A DNA stretch of 64,000 nucleotides, taken from contig NZ_JACXAI010000023.1 of the NCBI RefSeq assembly GCF_014773385.1, positions 1-64,000 of the forward strand, read 5' to 3'. The translations under genes were made by a program, and so were the position numbers. The notes beneath the pieces were generated by a model. The model was not told the DNA's origin, did no database searches, and saw only the letters and a list, made by a program, of their open reading frames with translations. This document shows, piece after piece, positions 38,307-46,966 of the stretch (positions are counted from its first letter, which is position 1; the number at the start of each line of letters is the position of its first letter). Source of the stretch: Metabacillus arenae. GTDB lineage: Bacteria; Bacillota; Bacilli; Bacillales; Bacillaceae.

Positions 38307-38372
38307 TAGAAGGATTTCTTAATTTACGGTGAAGGTTTCGTGAAAAGTGATCTATTAATCATAATAAGTTAG

Positions 38373-38408
38373 AAGCTTGAAGAGATTCGATTCTTTTCAA
38401 GCTTTTTT
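38373..38408 (+). terminator. Terminator after the regulator gene
   Basis: AAGCTTGAA (38373-38381) pairs with TTCAAGCTT (38396-38404), followed by T residues. It separates the regulator transcript from the transporter operon. Confidence 0.75.
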
Positions 38409-38537
38409 AATTAGATAAAAATTAAGAGTAAGAAGATTTTGTGCTTTTGATCATAATTGGTATCACCAGAATTAATGAATTTTCAATCCTATTATTATTT
38501 GAAAAACCATTTTATTGATTAAATTTTCTGATAACTA

Positions 38538-38597
38538 TTGACAAAAGTTATTTGGAAGCGCTATCATTGTTTTAAACATAAAATATGTTTAAAACAA
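38538..38597 (+). promoter_or_regulatory. Promoter with CRE-like site and large inverted-repeat operator
   Basis: A sigma-A promoter is TTGACA (38538-38543), 18 bp, TATCAT (38562-38567). TGGAAGCGCTATCA at 38553-38566 matches the CcpA site consensus with one mismatch and overlaps the -10 box. Immediately downstream, TTGTTTTAAACATA (38567-38580) and its exact reverse complement (38584-38597) form a 14-bp-arm inverted repeat with a 3-base spacer. The operon is probably under both catabolite repression and a specific regulator, for which the adjacent ArsR-like protein is the obvious candidate. Confidence 0.78.
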
Positions 38598-38626
38598 AAA
38601 TATTGCAATAAAGGAGGTAGCTGTTT

Positions 38627-39880
38627 TTGAAAGTCAAATTTCTGTCTCTCCTAATTATCTGCATAGTAATGGTGTCATCTGCTGCATGCGGTAGAATGGC
38701 CAGTACTGAAGCTGATGGTAAGATTCATCTCACTTACTGGACATTGTTTGGCGGCGGTGATGCAGAGTTTATGAATGAAATTGTTAATAAGTTCAATCAA
38801 GAAAACCCTAATATTTATGTAAACAATGTGGAAGTTGAAAATGCACGGTATTACACAAAGCTGCAAACGGCCATTTCGGCAGGAAGCGGACCTGATATAA
38901 GTGTTGTTCATACTGAAAAGCTTCCAGAGTTTGCAAAGTTAGGTGCTCTTCAAAGCTTAGAGAAGGAGTCTGTGAACTGGGAGGAATTTAATCAAAACAT
39001 ACTTGAATCTACGATCATTGATGACAAACATTATGCTATCCCGATCGATACCCATCCTTTTGTCTTTTATTACAATAAAAAGCTGCTAAAGGAGGCTGGG
39101 TTACTAAGTGATGATGGAACACCAATAGTAGAGGAATCACCTGAAGGATTAGTGTCTTTTTTCATAACGTTAAAAGAAAAACTGCCGGAAGGTATAATAC
39201 CCTATTCATTATCCTCGGAAGGTTCTGATCCGTATTTCCTTTGGTGGGCATTATATCATCAATTAGGAGGAAGGGGGGTTATAAGCGAGGATCAATTTGT
39301 GTTAGACAAAGAAAAGGGGGTTCAAGCAGCGAATTATCTTAAGGCGTTATTTCATAAACATCAAGTGATTCCTAAAAACCTTCCTGATTTTTACCGTACC
39401 TTTCAGTCCCAAAAAGCGGCTGTAATCACAACAGGTGTTTGGGCAACAGGAATTTGGGAATCAACTGAAGGTCTTGAATTTGGAGTAATGGCTTTTCCTA
39501 AACTATACGAAAAGCAAGCAACATGGGGCGATTCTCATACTCTGGCACTTCCGATTTCTGAAACAATGGATGAAGAAAAAAAGGAAGCTGCTATAAAGTT
39601 CATGAAATATGCGTCTGAGCAAGGAGCCATTTGGGCAAAGGCTGGCCACATCCCCGTAAATGATAAAGTAGTTGAATCCACTGAATTTAATGAACTGCCA
39701 TACCGAAGCTCTTATGTAGAAGTGGCAGATACTGTAGCCTTTCCTGCTTCTTCGATACACAATGCAGGAGTGAAGGACATTGTCATAAAACAGTTAAATT
39801 TAATTTGGGCAGGAAAAGCCAGCTCGAAGAAAGCAATAAATGACATGGAAAAAGAAATAAACGAGCTATTAAAATATTAA
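38627..39880 (+). CDS. ABC sugar-binding lipoprotein (CUT1)
   Basis: This 417-residue extracellular binding protein of the MalE/UgpB class starts with TTG 38627 behind AAAGGAGGT. It has a signal peptide with lipobox SAAC (Cys about residue 21), then the typical IHLTYWTLFGGGDAEFMNEI start of mature CUT1 binding proteins, AISAGSGPDISVVHTEKLPE, and a C-terminal hinge lobe. It is the first gene of the operon to 43364. It is unrelated to the LplA-type proteins in region 1. The ligand may be a beta-glycoside, judged by the GH2 gene. Confidence 0.9.
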   Translation: MKVKFLSLLIICIVMVSSAACGRMASTEADGKIHLTYWTLFGGGDAEFMNEIVNKFNQENPNIYVNNVEVENARYYTKLQTAISAGSGPDISVVHTEKLPEFAKLGALQSLEKESVNWEEFNQNILESTIIDDKHYAIPIDTHPFVFYYNKKLLKEAGLLSDDGTPIVEESPEGLVSFFITLKEKLPEGIIPYSLSSEGSDPYFLWWALYHQLGGRGVISEDQFVLDKEKGVQAANYLKALFHKHQVIPKNLPDFYRTFQSQKAAVITTGVWATGIWESTEGLEFGVMAFPKLYEKQATWGDSHTLALPISETMDEEKKEAAIKFMKYASEQGAIWAKAGHIPVNDKVVESTEFNELPYRSSYVEVADTVAFPASSIHNAGVKDIVIKQLNLIWAGKASSKKAINDMEKEINELLKY

Positions 39881-39906
39881 ACTACAGCCTGAAAGCAGGT
39901 GAATAA

Positions 39907-40782
39907 ATGTATAAAGAATCTGGTATTAAAAAAGTGAAACCATATATTTTGCTGGCACCTTTTTTACTGTTATATATGTTGTTTACAATTTTTCCTGTTT
40001 TAAAAGGGATACAAATGAGCTTTTATGATTGGAATCTATTTAGAAAAATGGAATTTGTGGGATTGAAAAATTACGAAAGAATGATCAATGATCATTTTTT
40101 CTGGGACTCAATTTGGAACACGACATTTTTTGTTATGATTTCGACCCCGGTAATGATTGTGATTGCTCTGGCCCTGGCTCTCTTGGCTAACGTAAATTCT
40201 AAATTAAAGACGCTGTACAGAAGTGCTTTCTTTTTGCCAAGTATATTATCAGTTTCTGTCATATCTTATGTTGCTGTTTTTGTCGTACAACCATATACAG
40301 GATTACTATCAACGGGGCTCAACGTATTTGGAATAGAAAGGGAATTTTTCTTTCAACAAGATCCGGTTCTGGTATGGGTGTTTATAACCGGAACGACATT
40401 GTGGTGGACAGTTGGATTTAATATGATTTTGTATTTATCAGCTCTTCAAGATATTCCGAAACATTTGTATGAGGCTGCGGATATCGATGGTGCTGCAAGG
40501 TGGACAAAATTTCGGTATATTACTCTGCCATTATTAAAACCTATTACGTTTGTGATTTTATTGCTTCAGATTCTAGCTTCTTACAAAGTATTTGCCCAGA
40601 TTTTTCTAATGACAGGCGGGGGTCCAGGTACAGAGACACGTCCTATTATTCAATACATTTATGAAACGGGATTTGTGAAAAATAATCTCGGTTATTCTGC
40701 TGCTATGTCTTACGGATTATTTATTATTTTAGTGCTCGTTACGGTCATTCAATTTAAAGTAACTCGTAAAAGAGGAGGGTAA
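39907..40782 (+). CDS. ABC sugar permease, MalF/UgpA type
   Basis: This 291-residue permease has six TM segments. FYDWNLFRKMEFVGLKNYERM is typical of the periplasmic-side loop after TM1 (residues 38-58), and the EAA loop reads YEAADIDGAARWTKFRYITL. It lies 26 bases after the binding protein and ends with the common TGGGPGTETRPIIQYIY region and a basic tail. It pairs with the permease at 40786. Confidence 0.92.
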   Translation: MYKESGIKKVKPYILLAPFLLLYMLFTIFPVLKGIQMSFYDWNLFRKMEFVGLKNYERMINDHFFWDSIWNTTFFVMISTPVMIVIALALALLANVNSKLKTLYRSAFFLPSILSVSVISYVAVFVVQPYTGLLSTGLNVFGIEREFFFQQDPVLVWVFITGTTLWWTVGFNMILYLSALQDIPKHLYEAADIDGAARWTKFRYITLPLLKPITFVILLLQILASYKVFAQIFLMTGGGPGTETRPIIQYIYETGFVKNNLGYSAAMSYGLFIILVLVTVIQFKVTRKRGG

Positions 40783-40785
40783 AGG

Positions 40786-41595
40786 ATGAACATTGTTAGA
40801 CGGAATCTTTTGCCGGTTTCAGTCTCATTCCTGTTTTTAATTCCGATATTCTGGATGCTTTTTGTTTCAATCAAAATAGAGGGTACAGCAATTGACAGTG
40901 TGAAAGATTGGGTACTGCCTCCATATTCTATGGATGCATATAAAAGTATTTTGACTGGGTCCCCAATCTTAACTTGGATGTTTAACAGTTTCTTTGTAGC
41001 AGCTGTCACAACCTTACTAACTCTTATTGTGACGTCTCTAGCCGCATTTGTGTTTGCTAGAATGTCGTTTCCATATAAAAATTCCATCTATTACATGATT
41101 CTGGCAGGTTTGATGATACCTGGAGAGGCTACAATCATTCCTCTCTATCAGGTAGCAAAGGATATCGGAATACTTGATTCCTATCTAGGATTGATTCTTC
41201 CATCCATAGCGGGTCCCCTTGGAGTCATAATATTAAGAAGCTTCTTTGAACAAGTTCCTGATGAGATTATTGAAAGCGCTAAAATGGATGGCTGCGGGAC
41301 TTTGAGAATCTATTGGAATATTATTCTTCCTTTGGCTAAACCCGCTTTAGCCGCAATAGGGATCTTTACCTTTATTGGTTCATGGAATAACTTTTTATGG
41401 CCTTTCTTAGCTGTGACATCTGAATATCTTTACACTCTGCCAATCGGAATCCCGACATTAATATCTAACTATTCAGTCGATTATGTAAGACCGATGGTGA
41501 TTAATTCTATTTCGTCTATTCCAGCTATTATTGCATTTTTAATTTTTCAAAAACAAATTATACGAGGCATTAGCTTCACAGGTATGAAAGGATGA
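40786..41595 (+). CDS. ABC sugar permease, MalG/UgpE type
   Basis: This 269-residue permease has six TM segments. Its EAA-like loop reads IESAKMDGCGTLRIYWNIIL (about residues 162-181) and the C-terminus is GISFTGMKG. The start ATG 40786 follows GAGGAGGG and the previous stop by three bases. Its last codons overlap the GH2 start as ATGA. As with the first transporter, no ATPase gene is present, so a shared ATPase is likely. Confidence 0.92.
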   Translation: MNIVRRNLLPVSVSFLFLIPIFWMLFVSIKIEGTAIDSVKDWVLPPYSMDAYKSILTGSPILTWMFNSFFVAAVTTLLTLIVTSLAAFVFARMSFPYKNSIYYMILAGLMIPGEATIIPLYQVAKDIGILDSYLGLILPSIAGPLGVIILRSFFEQVPDEIIESAKMDGCGTLRIYWNIILPLAKPALAAIGIFTFIGSWNNFLWPFLAVTSEYLYTLPIGIPTLISNYSVDYVRPMVINSISSIPAIIAFLIFQKQIIRGISFTGMKG

Positions 41596-43364
41596 GTCAA
41601 ATAATGAAAAATAATAAAAATTATCCAAGACCTCAATTTTTTCGAAAAGAGTGGCAAAATCTAAATGGAGAATGGGAGTTTGTATTTGATGATCAAAATG
41701 TCGGAAAAAAATCAAAGTGGTTTGATTCCTTTCCTGGCAATCAAAAAATCACTGTCCCCTTTACTTATGAAACGAAGGCAAGTGGAGTTGGTGAAGAAGC
41801 TTTCCATCCATGTGTTTGGTATAAGAGTTCAATTTCCATTGATAAAAGGTATAAAGACCAAAAGAAGAAGATATTGCATTTTGAAGGAGCAGATTATCTA
41901 ACAGAAGTATGGGTAAATGGTCAATTCGTAGGAAGGCATGAAGGCGGGTATTCCAGGTTTTCTTTTGATGTTACAAATTTCTTATTAACTGATAGCGAGA
42001 ATAGTTTGGTAGTTAGAGTGGAGGATTCAATAAGTACATTCCAGCCGAGAGGTAAACAGCGCTGGTTGGATGAAAACTTTGGCTGCTGGTATGTACAAAC
42101 GACTGGTATCTGGAAAACAGTATGGCTTGAATACCTTGAAGATGAAACTCATTTGGGCTGTATAAAGCTGACTCCTGAAATTGATAATCACTCCCTTCTC
42201 ATGGGGTACGAAATGGAAGGTGTAAATGTAGGTGAGGACTTAACATTAGTTGCAAAAGTTTCTTTTAAAGATCAGCCAATCAGGGAAGTTTCTCTAAAAG
42301 TAAACCGATCACATGATCAGGTGAAAATCAAAATTGATCATGAGTTTGAAGCGTGGAAGGTGAAATTTTGGAGTCCCGAAAACCCTAATCTCTACGATTT
42401 AGAATTGTTGCTTTATAAAGGAGAACGTAAGATTGACCATGTGTATTCTTATTTTGGTATGAGAAAAATTTCGATTGAAAACGGAAAGGTTCTCTTGAAT
42501 AATACCCCTATTTATCAAAAGCTTATCTTAGATCAAGGCTATTGGGATGAAACACATTTAACTCCGCCATCAGAAGAGGCATTAATAAAAGATATTGATA
42601 GCATAATCGCTATGGGGTATAACGGGGTAAGAAAGCACCAAAAAATTGAAGATGAAAGGTTTTTATATTGGTGCGATGTGAAGGGCTTGTTTGTTTGGTC
42701 GGAAATGGCCTCTGCTTATGAATTTGGAGATAAAGCTATTGAAAAATTTACCAATGAATGGATAGAGGTTGTAAAGCAAAATTACAATCATCCTTCAATT
42801 GTTACATGGGTTCCGTTTAATGAATCATGGGGGATCTCCGCTATTTTTGTTAATGCCCAGCAGCAATTCTTTACAGAATCAGTCTATAATCTAACAAAAG
42901 CAATTGATCCTATGCGGCCTGTGATTGTTAATGATGGGTGGGAGCATACAGTCTCTGATATTATCACATTGCATGATTATGAGGCTGATGGGGACAACCT
43001 ATTAGACAGATATGAAGTAAAAGAATCAATTTTACAAAATAAAATTCCTTTTAATCAGCATAAATACGCATTTGCAAAAGGATACTCTTATAAAGGTCAG
43101 CCAGTCATTATCAGTGAATATGGAGGAATTGCTTTTAAAAGTGAACAAGGATGGGGATACGGAGCACAAGTTTCAAGTATAGAGGATTTTTTAAGTCGTT
43201 TTCAAAAAGTCACTGATTCTATAAAAAAATTAGATTGGGTAAGCGGATATTGTTATACACAAATCACTGATGTGCAACAAGAAATTAACGGATTTTTGAA
43301 AGAAAATCGTGAACCTAAGATGGAACTAAACAAAATTAAAGAAATAAATGATAAAAGGATATAA
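41592..43364 (+). CDS. Glycoside hydrolase family 2 enzyme (beta-galactosidase/glucuronidase type)
   Basis: This 590-residue intracellular GH2 enzyme has a sugar-binding jelly-roll domain (about 10-190: TVPFTYETKASG, YLTEVWVNGQFVGRHEGGYS), an immunoglobulin-like domain (about 190-290) and a TIM barrel. The acid/base Glu is in WVPFNESWG (E411) and the nucleophile Glu in VIISEYGGIA (E509). It is shorter than LacZ, in the size class of beta-glucuronidases and small beta-galactosidases. It overlaps the permease stop by four bases. The sugar specificity cannot be told from sequence. Confidence 0.88.
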   Translation: MSQIMKNNKNYPRPQFFRKEWQNLNGEWEFVFDDQNVGKKSKWFDSFPGNQKITVPFTYETKASGVGEEAFHPCVWYKSSISIDKRYKDQKKKILHFEGADYLTEVWVNGQFVGRHEGGYSRFSFDVTNFLLTDSENSLVVRVEDSISTFQPRGKQRWLDENFGCWYVQTTGIWKTVWLEYLEDETHLGCIKLTPEIDNHSLLMGYEMEGVNVGEDLTLVAKVSFKDQPIREVSLKVNRSHDQVKIKIDHEFEAWKVKFWSPENPNLYDLELLLYKGERKIDHVYSYFGMRKISIENGKVLLNNTPIYQKLILDQGYWDETHLTPPSEEALIKDIDSIIAMGYNGVRKHQKIEDERFLYWCDVKGLFVWSEMASAYEFGDKAIEKFTNEWIEVVKQNYNHPSIVTWVPFNESWGISAIFVNAQQQFFTESVYNLTKAIDPMRPVIVNDGWEHTVSDIITLHDYEADGDNLLDRYEVKESILQNKIPFNQHKYAFAKGYSYKGQPVIISEYGGIAFKSEQGWGYGAQVSSIEDFLSRFQKVTDSIKKLDWVSGYCYTQITDVQQEINGFLKENREPKMELNKIKEINDKRI

Positions 43365-43388
43365 TTCCGGTCAACGTACCACACTATT

Positions 43389-43424
43389 CGGTACCAGGTA
43401 CCTTTGGTACCTGGTACCGTTTTT
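43389..43424 (+). terminator. Palindromic repeat serving as terminator of the GH2 operon
   Basis: CGGTACCAGGTACC (43389-43402) and GGTACCTGGTACCG (43406-43419) are exact reverse complements around TTT, followed by five T. The half-unit is of the same style as the GGTGCC palindromes at 36606-36671. Confidence 0.8.
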
Positions 43425-43451
43425 AAATTAGCATGGCGGGGAAAAATATGC

Positions 43452-43473
43452 TATAATTATAACCAGGTACTAA
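43452..43473 (+). promoter_or_regulatory. fabI promoter -10 with FapR-like operator
   Basis: A TATAAT box (43452-43457) is followed directly by TTATAACCAGGTACTAA (43457-43473), which differs at two positions from a perfect TTAGTACCAGGTACTAA palindrome, the style of site bound by the malonyl-CoA-responsive repressor FapR. Its position over the transcription start of fabI fits repression relieved by malonyl-CoA. Confidence 0.65.
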
Positions 43474-43503
43474 TAACATGTATTAATCTTAGGAGGATTT
43501 GTA

Positions 43504-44280
43504 ATGAATTTCTCACTTGAAGGTCGTAATATCGTTGTAATGGGTGTTGCGAATAAACGAAGCATTGCTTGGGGAATCGCTCGTTCATTGCAGGATGCCG
43601 GTGCTCGGTTAATTTTCACATACGTTGGTGAAAGACTTGAAAAATCTGTAAGAGAATTAGTAGAAACTTTTGATCGTAAGGATTCCATTATTTTACCTTG
43701 TGATGTGACAAAGGACGAAGAAATTGAACAATGCTTTGCAAGAATTAAAGAAGAAGTAGGGGTTATCCACGGGATTGCCCATTGTGTAGCTTTTGCGAAC
43801 AAAGATGAATTAAATGGCGAATATTTAAATACGACTCGTGATGGCTTTTTGCTTGCTCACAACATTAGTTCTTATTCATTAACAGCTGTTGCGAAAGCGG
43901 CAAGAGGCTTAATGACAGAAGGTGGAAGCATTGTGACACTTACATACTTGGGCGGCGAAAGGGTAGTTTCTAACTATAATGTTATGGGTGTTGCGAAAGC
44001 GTCCCTTGACGCAAGCGTGAAATACTTAGCAAGCGACCTTGGTAAGGAAGGAATTAGGGTAAACTCCATTTCTGCAGGTCCAATTCGTACATTGTCAGCA
44101 AAAGGTGTAAGTGATTTCAACTCTATTCTCAAAGAAATAGAAGAGCGTGCTCCGCTTCGCCGAACAACAACCCAAGAAGAAGTCGGTGATTCAGCACTCT
44201 TCTTATTTAGTGAATTATCAAGAGGCATCACAGGAGAAAACATTCACGTAGACTCCGGCTACCATATTATGTCCAGATAA
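43504..44280 (+). CDS. fabI: Enoyl-[acyl-carrier-protein] reductase FabI
   Basis: This 258-residue short-chain dehydrogenase-type enzyme catalyses the last reduction in each fatty-acid elongation cycle. It has the FabI-specific N-terminal VVMGVANKRSIAWGIARSL nucleotide-binding stretch, the catalytic Tyr/Lys pair in YNVMGVAKASLDAS, and ISAGPIRTLSAKGV. AGGAGG precedes ATG 43504. In B. subtilis fabI follows the thiamine operon and precedes cotO; here a sugar island lies in between. Confidence 0.95.
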   Translation: MNFSLEGRNIVVMGVANKRSIAWGIARSLQDAGARLIFTYVGERLEKSVRELVETFDRKDSIILPCDVTKDEEIEQCFARIKEEVGVIHGIAHCVAFANKDELNGEYLNTTRDGFLLAHNISSYSLTAVAKAARGLMTEGGSIVTLTYLGGERVVSNYNVMGVAKASLDASVKYLASDLGKEGIRVNSISAGPIRTLSAKGVSDFNSILKEIEERAPLRRTTTQEEVGDSALFLFSELSRGITGENIHVDSGYHIMSR

Positions 44281-44285
44281 AAACA

Positions 44286-44318
44286 GGGGTGACTCTCAAT
44301 AGGAGAGCATCCTTTTTT
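44286..44318 (+). terminator. fabI terminator
   Basis: A GGGTGaCTCTC / GAGAGcATCC stem with a short loop and a run of T follows the fabI stop directly. Confidence 0.75.
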
Positions 44319-44588
44319 TATCCCATATTAAAAGGGTATAACCTAGTATGATATTTATTTTGTTAATATTCACTATTAACACAAATGCTCAGCTGGATAT
44401 ACCTATTCTTTAATCAAATTGATTTAAAAAAGATCATATTACTGTTATCCTTCAGTTAAAAATGAGAATACATTATTTGGTAAAATTATAATATGAAAAA
44501 TAGATGAATTTTTTGTATTAATTTTCCTTTTATTGAATATATTTAGATTTGTGAAAAAAATGATTATCATGAAAGGGGTTTTAAAAAA

Positions 44589-44801
44589 GTGAGAAATGAA
44601 AAAAGGCTAATTACAAATGGAAAAATAAATAAAAATCTTGTACTATTTGGGGAATTGAAAAAAGATATAAAACATACACCTTGTTATAAGGTAATTCTAA
44701 GTAATATGAAGGATTCAAATGATAACTTATATGCTGTTGTTACACCAGTTAAAAATATGAATTCATATTATTTATTAAAGGAGCAACAATATTTAATATA
44801 A
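44589..44801 (+). CDS. Small hypothetical protein (70 aa)
   Basis: A 70-residue frame starts at GTG 44589, preceded by AAAGGGG at about 44572-44578. The protein is basic and Asn-rich at the start (RLITNGKINKNLVLFGELKK) and then reads like a small beta-rich domain (CYKVILSNMKDSNDNLYAVV). There is no signal peptide or TM segment, and I recognise no family. It sits between fabI and sporulation genes, so a spore role is possible. Confidence 0.45.
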   Translation: MRNEKRLITNGKINKNLVLFGELKKDIKHTPCYKVILSNMKDSNDNLYAVVTPVKNMNSYYLLKEQQYLI

Positions 44802-44922
44802 ATGGAAGGCCTTTACTACTCGAATTTTGAGTGAACTTTTCGTTGAAGCTGAATCATTTCATCAGTTTTTCTTTTATTCTCCATTTCTGCATCATTTATA
44901 TTTTTTATAGTTTTTTGTCCAA

Positions 44923-44950
44923 ACCTCTGAAGACCATCCTTCATAAAATA
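44923..44950 (+). promoter_or_regulatory. Sigma-K-like promoter of the yjcZ-type gene
   Basis: AC (44923-44924), 17 bp, CATAAAATA (44942-44950) is an exact match to the mother-cell sigma-K consensus AC-N16/17-CATANNNTA, 31 bases before the start codon. Confidence 0.6.
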
Positions 44951-44980
44951 TAGTATTCTTCTATGTGGAGGTGGAACTCT

Positions 44981-45079
44981 ATGAGCGGCGGACGTAAAGA
45001 TAACAATTTTGCGTTAATTGTTGTGCTTTTCATTCTTCTCATCATTGTTGGTGCATCATTTCTTAACAACAGCTACTAA
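44981..45079 (+). CDS. YjcZ-family small sporulation membrane protein
   Basis: This 32-residue protein has a short polar start (MSGGRKDNNF) and a single hydrophobic segment (ALIVVLFILLIIVGASFL), ending NNSY. These are the hallmarks of YjcZ/YuzL-like sporulation mini-proteins of Bacillus. GGAGGTGG precedes the ATG, a sigma-K-like promoter lies upstream and a good terminator downstream. The function is unknown; it probably sits in a spore membrane. Confidence 0.82.
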   Translation: MSGGRKDNNFALIVVLFILLIIVGASFLNNSY

Positions 45080-45099
45080 AATTAGTTTACTACGAACAT

Positions 45100-45125
45100 G
45101 GTCAGGAGAAGTCCTGACCTTTTTT
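45100..45125 (+). terminator. Terminator after yjcZ-type gene
   Basis: A perfect 8-bp stem, GGTCAGGA / TCCTGACC, with loop GAAG and six T. Confidence 0.85.
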
Positions 45126-45420
45126 GGTGTTTTGGAAAGTATTCTATAAAAATAGGAAAGACTCAGACAAAAAAGTTTTGACATGTCGTAATATCATCCT
45201 TACAAATCACATTAGGGTCTTAGTGATTGAATGTAAATAACTTCAGCAACCTTTTCTGGATTTTCATAGTCCAGCGCTCTAGCCGGGTATAATGCTCTTC
45301 ACGCTTAGCTATTTGATAGATAGCGAGGGATATATTACGTGTATTTAAAAAAACAGGAAATTTACAAGACTTGTTACATAAAATGGTGAAGAACAGATTA
45401 TTTTAGGCGGAGGTAGAGCG
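45126..45420. other. Gene-free stretch with a repeat-like segment
   Basis: No gene is supported. The part 45269-45315 (agtccagcgctctagcc...) resembles the 'ctccagcgcc' type intergenic repeat also seen at 61471. The last 60 bases probably hold the cotO promoter; CATAAAATG at 45377-45385 is one base from a sigma-K -10, without a good -35. Confidence 0.4.
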
Positions 45421-45882
45421 ATGACGAACAAACAAAAGGAGAAGAATCAAATTCAACCTCTCATGTATATTGTTCAGCCGGATTACAATGAAGTTCAGGC
45501 TCAAATGCAGACACTTGTTGTGAAAAAAAATAAAATAGATACAATAGAAAACAAACAACCAGTAGCTGTTAAAGAAAAAAACGAAAAGATGCAGGAATCA
45601 CAAAGTAATTCCTATGAGGAAGATCAAGTTGTAAAGAAGCCTGAAAAAAAACGAAGGAAGCCGATATCTCAAATGTCCATTGCGGAAAAAGTTGATTTTT
45701 TTACCAACTTGCCGAGAAACATTCCGAAAACGCTATGTCAAATTGAGACGGAAACGGATACTTACAGAGGCATAATTATAACGGAAGAAAACGGATTGGT
45801 CCACATTCGTACTTTAGGCGAACCAAATGAAATAAAATTACAAATAGAAGAAATAAAATCGATTACTTTATTAGGTTTTTAA
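45421..45882 (+). CDS. cotO: CotO-like spore coat protein (copy 1)
   Basis: This 153-residue protein has a conserved N-terminal PLMYIVQPDYNEVQAQMQTL, a Lys/Glu-rich low-complexity middle (residues 35-80) and a C-terminal domain, KPISQMSIAEKVDFFTNLP, through to ITLLGF. The arrangement and the place shortly after fabI match CotO, an outer-coat/crust assembly protein in B. subtilis that is made in the mother cell. GGAGGTAGAGCG precedes the ATG. A paralogue lies at 46967. The family call is by pattern and synteny. Confidence 0.75.
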   Translation: MTNKQKEKNQIQPLMYIVQPDYNEVQAQMQTLVVKKNKIDTIENKQPVAVKEKNEKMQESQSNSYEEDQVVKKPEKKRRKPISQMSIAEKVDFFTNLPRNIPKTLCQIETETDTYRGIIITEENGLVHIRTLGEPNEIKLQIEEIKSITLLGF

Positions 45883-45890
45883 GAAGGTTG

Positions 45891-45919
45891 GTTAGATACA
45901 TAGGTATCTAACTTTTTTT
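45891..45919 (+). terminator. Terminator after cotO copy 1
   Basis: A perfect 9-bp stem, GTTAGATAC / GTATCTAAC, loop ATAG, seven T. Confidence 0.85.
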
Positions 45920-46026
45920 CTTATTGGATAAAAAAGTTAAAAACGATTAAGTTTTAATTTGTTAAGGCGAGCTTGGAAAAGATCATCTACATTAACACTT
46001 TAATAAATTAAACTATCTAATTTTAT

Positions 46027-46056
46027 AAAAAGGACTACTGAAACACAAGTAGTCCC
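46027..46056 (-). terminator. Terminator for the minus-strand DUF1360 gene
   Basis: GGACTACT (46032-46039) pairs with AGTAGTCC (46048-46055). The A run to its left gives the U tail when read on the minus strand. Confidence 0.65.
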
Positions 46057-46172
46057 TTTAATCATTAGCTTTGCATCCAGTATGGCTGAGGTCCTGTTCT
46101 TAATCTTCACTCATGTGTGTGAGGGTCTGATCCTAACATCCCGCTCTAATGATAAGCTGCAAATCTATGTGC

Positions 46173-46523
46173 TTAATCTAGCAGCTTACTAATACTAGTT
46201 TCGATGATTCCTGCCAATCCCGCAATCGCTAATATAACAAGTAAGGGTTCTGTAGGACCAGGCCATATTAACCAAATTCCATATAAAACAGCTGAACACC
46301 AAATACCTGTACACCAATAGCAACTTAATAGTTCACCGATCCATGCTCTTAAGCCTTTTCCTTTTATTTCAATATAGGTAACTGTATCCCCGTTTTCATC
46401 TTTTTCTTCCACTTCTCTATGAAAACGATGGCGGATAAATTCTGTGATCTTATCAAAGACAATTAATCTAGTTAAACGGAAAGAGGCGAGAGCAAAAATA
46501 ACTAACTGCAACCAAGTTGACAT
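46173..46523 (-). CDS. DUF1360 (YjcA-like) sporulation membrane protein
   Basis: This 116-residue protein begins with a hydrophobic segment (LQLVIFALASFRLTRLIVFD), has a charged middle (residues 33-52) and a second half with a CYWCTGIWCSA motif and two more TM segments. The CxxCxxxxC pattern and FRLTRLIVFD are typical of DUF1360 proteins, which include B. subtilis YjcA, made during sporulation. CATAATGTA lies upstream on this strand (complement of 46555-46563), fitting a sigma-K/E -10 box. The molecular function is unknown. Confidence 0.8.
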   Translation of the reverse strand: MSTWLQLVIFALASFRLTRLIVFDKITEFIRHRFHREVEEKDENGDTVTYIEIKGKGLRAWIGELLSCYWCTGIWCSAVLYGIWLIWPGPTEPLLVILAIAGLAGIIETSISKLLD

Positions 46524-46966
46524 TTTATGTCACACCTTCACAACGTTCTCTGTATACATTATGAAATGTTTAAAATAAATATGAGCAGCTTCCTGACAAA
46601 ATTCCACCCGCCTTAATTTTAACTGAACGTCCCTAAAAAACTATAGCTATTTTCAAGTACAGTAAGATGTTTGCCAGATGAACAAAAAATGCATGGATGA
46701 AATTCTTAAGGATTAGGAAAAATATTCATCGGAATTTAAAGCTTGAACGTTAATGATCTGGAACAAAAGCAAAGTCATGAAAAGCATTTCTTACTGTAAT
46801 TTAAAAACCAATATTTTTAGATTAATCCCACAATGCCGAAGCAGGTTTTCTCCACTTAAAATGCAGCTGCTTAACTATTTTGTATTTTTCTAATATGAAA
46901 TAGGCACATCACCTATTGATGGAACATAGATTGTAAGTGCAGACTCTTCATGATGGAGGTAATTCA
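46524..46966. other. Intergenic region with sporulation promoters
   Basis: No gene is supported. On the minus strand CATAATGTA (46555-46563) is a sigma-K/E-like -10 for the DUF1360 gene. On the plus strand AC (46906-46907), 17 bp, CATAGATTG (46925-46933) is a near-consensus sigma-K promoter for cotO copy 2. Confidence 0.5.

Noticed and set aside
43389-43419. Second FapR operator from GGTACCAGGTACC
   Set aside because: It resembles the FapR palindrome core, but it forms a perfect hairpin followed by T and belongs to the repeat/terminator family; it lies upstream of the fabI promoter.
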